This document shows, piece by piece, positions 6,065 through 7,950 of a stretch of DNA of 7,950 nt. Location of the stretch: assembly GCA_002423705.1 (NCBI GenBank), contig DINW01000044.1:1008-8957 (forward strand). The letters are read 5' to 3'. A program made the translations under genes and the position numbers. The stretch is from Clostridium sp. UBA5530. Lineage in GTDB: Bacteria; Bacillota; Clostridia; Clostridiales; Clostridiaceae. The notes under the pieces were generated by a model. It made no database searches and was not told the DNA's origin. It saw only the letters and a program-made list of their open reading frames with translations. Position 1 is the first letter of the stretch. Every line of letters starts with the position of its first letter.

Positions 6065-6186
6065 AAGAGTATTGTATGCAGAAAGAAAAAAATTAACCTT
6101 AGAAGTTTATTTCACAATAGCATAAATAATCCAGATATAATAATTTAAAAAATTCATATTATATACAAGCATTTTGTAAATAAATA

Positions 6187-6195
6187 TGGTAATAT
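6187..6195 (+). promoter_or_regulatory. Candidate extended -10 promoter of the desulfoferrodoxin gene
   Basis: TGGTAATAT resembles an extended -10 element and would start transcription near 6202, about 30 bases before the ATG. A TTGTAA at 6174-6179 is too close to be its -35. The whole region is so AT-rich that other -10 choices (for example within 6201-6208) cannot be excluded. Confidence 0.35.
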
Positions 6196-6230
6196 AGGTA
6201 TATATTATAAATTATATAGGAGGGTTAGCT

Positions 6231-6605
6231 ATGACAAAAATTAATGAGATCTATAAGTGTGATATATGTGGAAATATTGTGGAAGTAGTGAATCCTAAAG
6301 GTGGAACCTTAGTATGTTGCAATAAGCCTATGAGGTTATTGGAAGGCAATACTGTAGATGCAGCTGTGGAGAAACATGTGCCTGTAGTAGAATGTACTGA
6401 AGCAGGAATCCTTGTGAAGGTTGGACAAGCTCCTCATGTTATGACTCCAGAGCACTACATTCAATGGATAGAAGTCATAACTCCAACCAAGGTATATAGA
6501 AAATACTTAACACCAGAGGATAAACCTGAAGCAGTATTTAGTATTGATGAGGATATAGTTGGTGCAAGAGAATATTGCAATTTACATGGACTTTGGAAAT
6601 CATAG
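6231..6605 (+). CDS. dfx: Desulfoferrodoxin (2Fe superoxide reductase)
   Basis: This cytoplasmic enzyme reduces superoxide to hydrogen peroxide without making oxygen, usually taking electrons from rubredoxin, and protects anaerobes during air exposure. The 124-residue length is typical of two-domain members. The N-terminal desulforedoxin domain has its four iron ligands, C10, C13, C29 and C30. The catalytic domain has the Fe(His)4Cys set H49, H69, H75, C116 and H119, plus E47 and K48 next to the active site. These positions agree one for one with the numbering known for Desulfoarculus 2Fe-SOR. The ATG follows AGGAGGG at 6218-6224 with six bases between. It stands alone, upstream of the convergent prfC and divergent from the 69-residue gene. 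In clostridia such genes are often PerR-regulated; an AT-rich dyad at 6201-6218 is the only local hint. The identification is firm. Confidence 0.97.
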   Translation: MTKINEIYKCDICGNIVEVVNPKGGTLVCCNKPMRLLEGNTVDAAVEKHVPVVECTEAGILVKVGQAPHVMTPEHYIQWIEVITPTKVYRKYLTPEDKPEAVFSIDEDIVGAREYCNLHGLWKS

Positions 6606-6612
6606 AAATTTG

Positions 6613-6654
6613 TACTATAACACTTTAGTTTAAAGAAATCAGCATGTTATAGTA
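6613..6654. repeat. Stem-loop in the dfx 3' region
   Basis: Bases 6613-6622 (TACTATAACA) pair perfectly with 6645-6654. An inner hairpin (CTTTA with TAAAG, 6623-6635) sits asymmetrically within the loop. No T-run follows on the plus strand, so it is not a standard terminator. It may protect the 3' end of the dfx message or be part of a composite end with the next hairpin. Confidence 0.6.
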
Positions 6655-6670
6655 GATAAAAATAAAAAAG

Positions 6671-6712
6671 AAAGGACAATTACTGAGAAATTTTCCTCAA
6701 TAATTGTCCTTT
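6671..6712 (-). terminator. Intrinsic terminator of prfC (possibly shared with dfx)
   Basis: Bases 6671-6687 pair with 6696-6712 at 16 of 17 positions around an 8-base loop. On the minus strand the hairpin begins about 5 bases after the prfC stop and is followed by CTTTTTTATTTTT, a good T-run. On the plus strand only TTT follows within the stem end, so termination of dfx here would be weaker. Confidence 0.9.
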
Positions 6713-6716
6713 AATG

Positions 6717-7950
6717 TTAATCATCATTTTTACCTATATCAGATAAAACAAGATCTTTATTGTGATCTAGAGCCCAACCTATACCCCAATCTGTTTGGAA
6801 TATTAGAAGGTTTCTATCCTTTAAATCTGTAACCTTCTTAGTGTCAGAGGTTAAACTTAAGGAATCCATATCTATATCTTTATTTTCAATCCATCTTATA
6901 AATTTAAATGGTAACCTATCTAGCTTTATATCAACACCATATTCATTCTTAAGCCTGTATTCTAGGACTTCGAACTGAAGAACCCCAACAACACCAACAA
7001 TAATTTCTTCCATACCTATAAAGAGTTCTTTAAATACTTGAATGGCACCCTCTTGAGATATTTCAGTTACACCTTTGATAAACTGTTTTCTCTTCATAGA
7101 GTCAATAGGCCTTACTCTAGCAAAAAATTCTGGTGCGAAGGTAGGAATACCTTCAAATTTAAACTTGTCATTACTACTGCAAAGAGTATCTCCAATAGAA
7201 TATATACCTGGGTCAAAAACACCGATAATATCTCCAGCATAAGCTTCTTCTACGATTTCTCTATCCTGAGCTAAAAATTGTTGAGGCTGTGCAAGTTTTA
7301 CTTTGTTTTTACCCTGAATATGATTTACTTCCATACCCCTTTGAAATTTTCCTGAACAAATCCTCATAAAGGCTATTCTATCTCTATGGGCAGGATTCAT
7401 ATTAGCCTGAATTTTAAAAACAAAGGAAGAGAAAGGCTCTTCATATATATCTATAACACCTTTACTAGAATTTCTCGCTAAAGGTGCAGTGGTTAAGGAT
7501 AAAAAGTGATTTAAAAATGGCTCTACTCCAAAGTTTGTTAATGCACTTCCAAAGAATACAGGAGTTAACTCACCTCGGCTAACCTTTTCTAAATCGAAGT
7601 CATCTCCAGCATAATCTAAAAGTTCAATGTCTTCCATAAGCTTATTATGAAGAGATTCTCCTAATAAATCTGTTAATGCAGGATCATCAACAGATGCTTC
7701 CACAGTAGATACTTCTTCTTGGCCGTGATTTCCTCCTTGGAAAATTTCAATGGTATTTTTTTCTCTTTCAAATACCCCTCTAAAATCTGCGCCGCTTCCA
7801 ATAGGCCAATTCATAGGATAAGATTTTATTCCTAGTTCTTTTTCAATGTCTTCAAGAAGTTCAAAGGGATCCTTAGTTTCTCTATCCATCTTGTTGACAA
7901 AGGTGAAAATAGGAATTCCTCTTAGGGAGCAAACGTGAAATAACTTTCTT
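6717..7950 (-). CDS. prfC: Peptide chain release factor 3 (N-terminus beyond window)
   Basis: RF3 is a translational GTPase that removes RF1/RF2 from the ribosome after peptide release. The frame stays open to the right edge, giving 410 visible residues against about 525-530 for the family. The missing part holds the P-loop and switch regions. The first ATG in frame (7887-7889) is the Met of the G4 guanine-specificity motif NKMD, so it is not the start. Upstream residues read CSLRGIPIFTFVNKMD, as expected for RF3. Later family blocks are PVFFGSALTNFGVEPF, FVFKIQANMNPAHRDRIAFM, GDIIGVFDPGIYSIGDTL, GIPTFAPEFFARVRP and IIVGVVGVLQFEV, covering domains II and III. The C-terminus (QTDWGIGWALDHNKDL) is the natural one. 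It is convergent with dfx and ends at its own terminator. Confidence 0.96.
   Translation of the reverse strand, partial: RKLFHVCSLRGIPIFTFVNKMDRETKDPFELLEDIEKELGIKSYPMNWPIGSGADFRGVFEREKNTIEIFQGGNHGQEEVSTVEASVDDPALTDLLGESLHNKLMEDIELLDYAGDDFDLEKVSRGELTPVFFGSALTNFGVEPFLNHFLSLTTAPLARNSSKGVIDIYEEPFSSFVFKIQANMNPAHRDRIAFMRICSGKFQRGMEVNHIQGKNKVKLAQPQQFLAQDREIVEEAYAGDIIGVFDPGIYSIGDTLCSSNDKFKFEGIPTFAPEFFARVRPIDSMKRKQFIKGVTEISQEGAIQVFKELFIGMEEIIVGVVGVLQFEVLEYRLKNEYGVDIKLDRLPFKFIRWIENKDIDMDSLSLTSDTKKVTDLKDRNLLIFQTDWGIGWALDHNKDLVLSDIGKNDD

Noticed and set aside
6070..6078. Minus-strand CATACAATA, like a sporulation sigma-E/K -10 for the small orphan gene
   Set aside because: No matching -35 stands at the right distance, and the implied transcript start would fall within or at the edge of the ribosome binding site.
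7038..7274. Plus-strand 78-codon open frame
   Set aside because: It is antisense inside prfC.
1..7950. CRISPR array, tRNA or rRNA gene, toxin-antitoxin pair, or a defence-type gene cluster
   Set aside because: No regularly spaced direct repeats, no cloverleaf or rRNA segments, and no gene pair of that kind was seen on either strand. The large genes are all ordinary families.

Overview
The window is AT-rich, with AGGAGG-type ribosome binding sites and A/T-ending codons. It carries a desulfoferrodoxin (an oxygen-defence enzyme of anaerobes) and lysA under a lysine riboswitch. Together these point to a low-GC, strictly anaerobic Firmicute, most likely Clostridium or a close relative. The species cannot be named from the sequence alone.

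Layout. (1) 1-738 (+): C-terminal part of an IS256-family transposase, cut by the window edge. A probable IS right end follows, directly beside a perfect 17-bp hairpin (791-829) and then a 57-bp imperfect palindrome (888-944). (2) 979-2160 (-): a cation diffusion facilitator whose metal-site quartet reads N-D-D-D, as in manganese exporters. (3) 2161-2653: a divergent intergenic region with an extended -10 for the transporter, and a good promoter, a complete lysine riboswitch, an antiterminator and an intrinsic terminator for lysA. (4) 2654-3961 (+): lysA, last step of lysine synthesis, closed by a terminator at 3986-4035. (5) 4127-5425 (+): an M18 aminopeptidase, probably cotranscribed with a 93-residue single-pass membrane protein (5466-5747). 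(6) A bidirectional terminator (5752-5789) separates that pair from a small convergent orphan gene (5847-6056, -). (7) 6231-6605 (+): desulfoferrodoxin/superoxide reductase. (8) 6717-7950 (-): peptide chain release factor 3, whose N-terminal part lies beyond the right edge.

These are mostly independent housekeeping units, each with its own promoter and terminator, and not one dedicated pathway. The lysA unit is the most richly regulated. Lysine binding should stabilise the aptamer closing stem, free the terminator and stop transcription. Low lysine should allow the 3' side of that stem to pair into the antiterminator.

I see no clear new multi-gene system. The items most worth a second look are a 10-bp inverted repeat that encloses the whole riboswitch and ends against the lysA Shine-Dalgarno, the paired palindromes beside the IS end, and two unrecognised small proteins.
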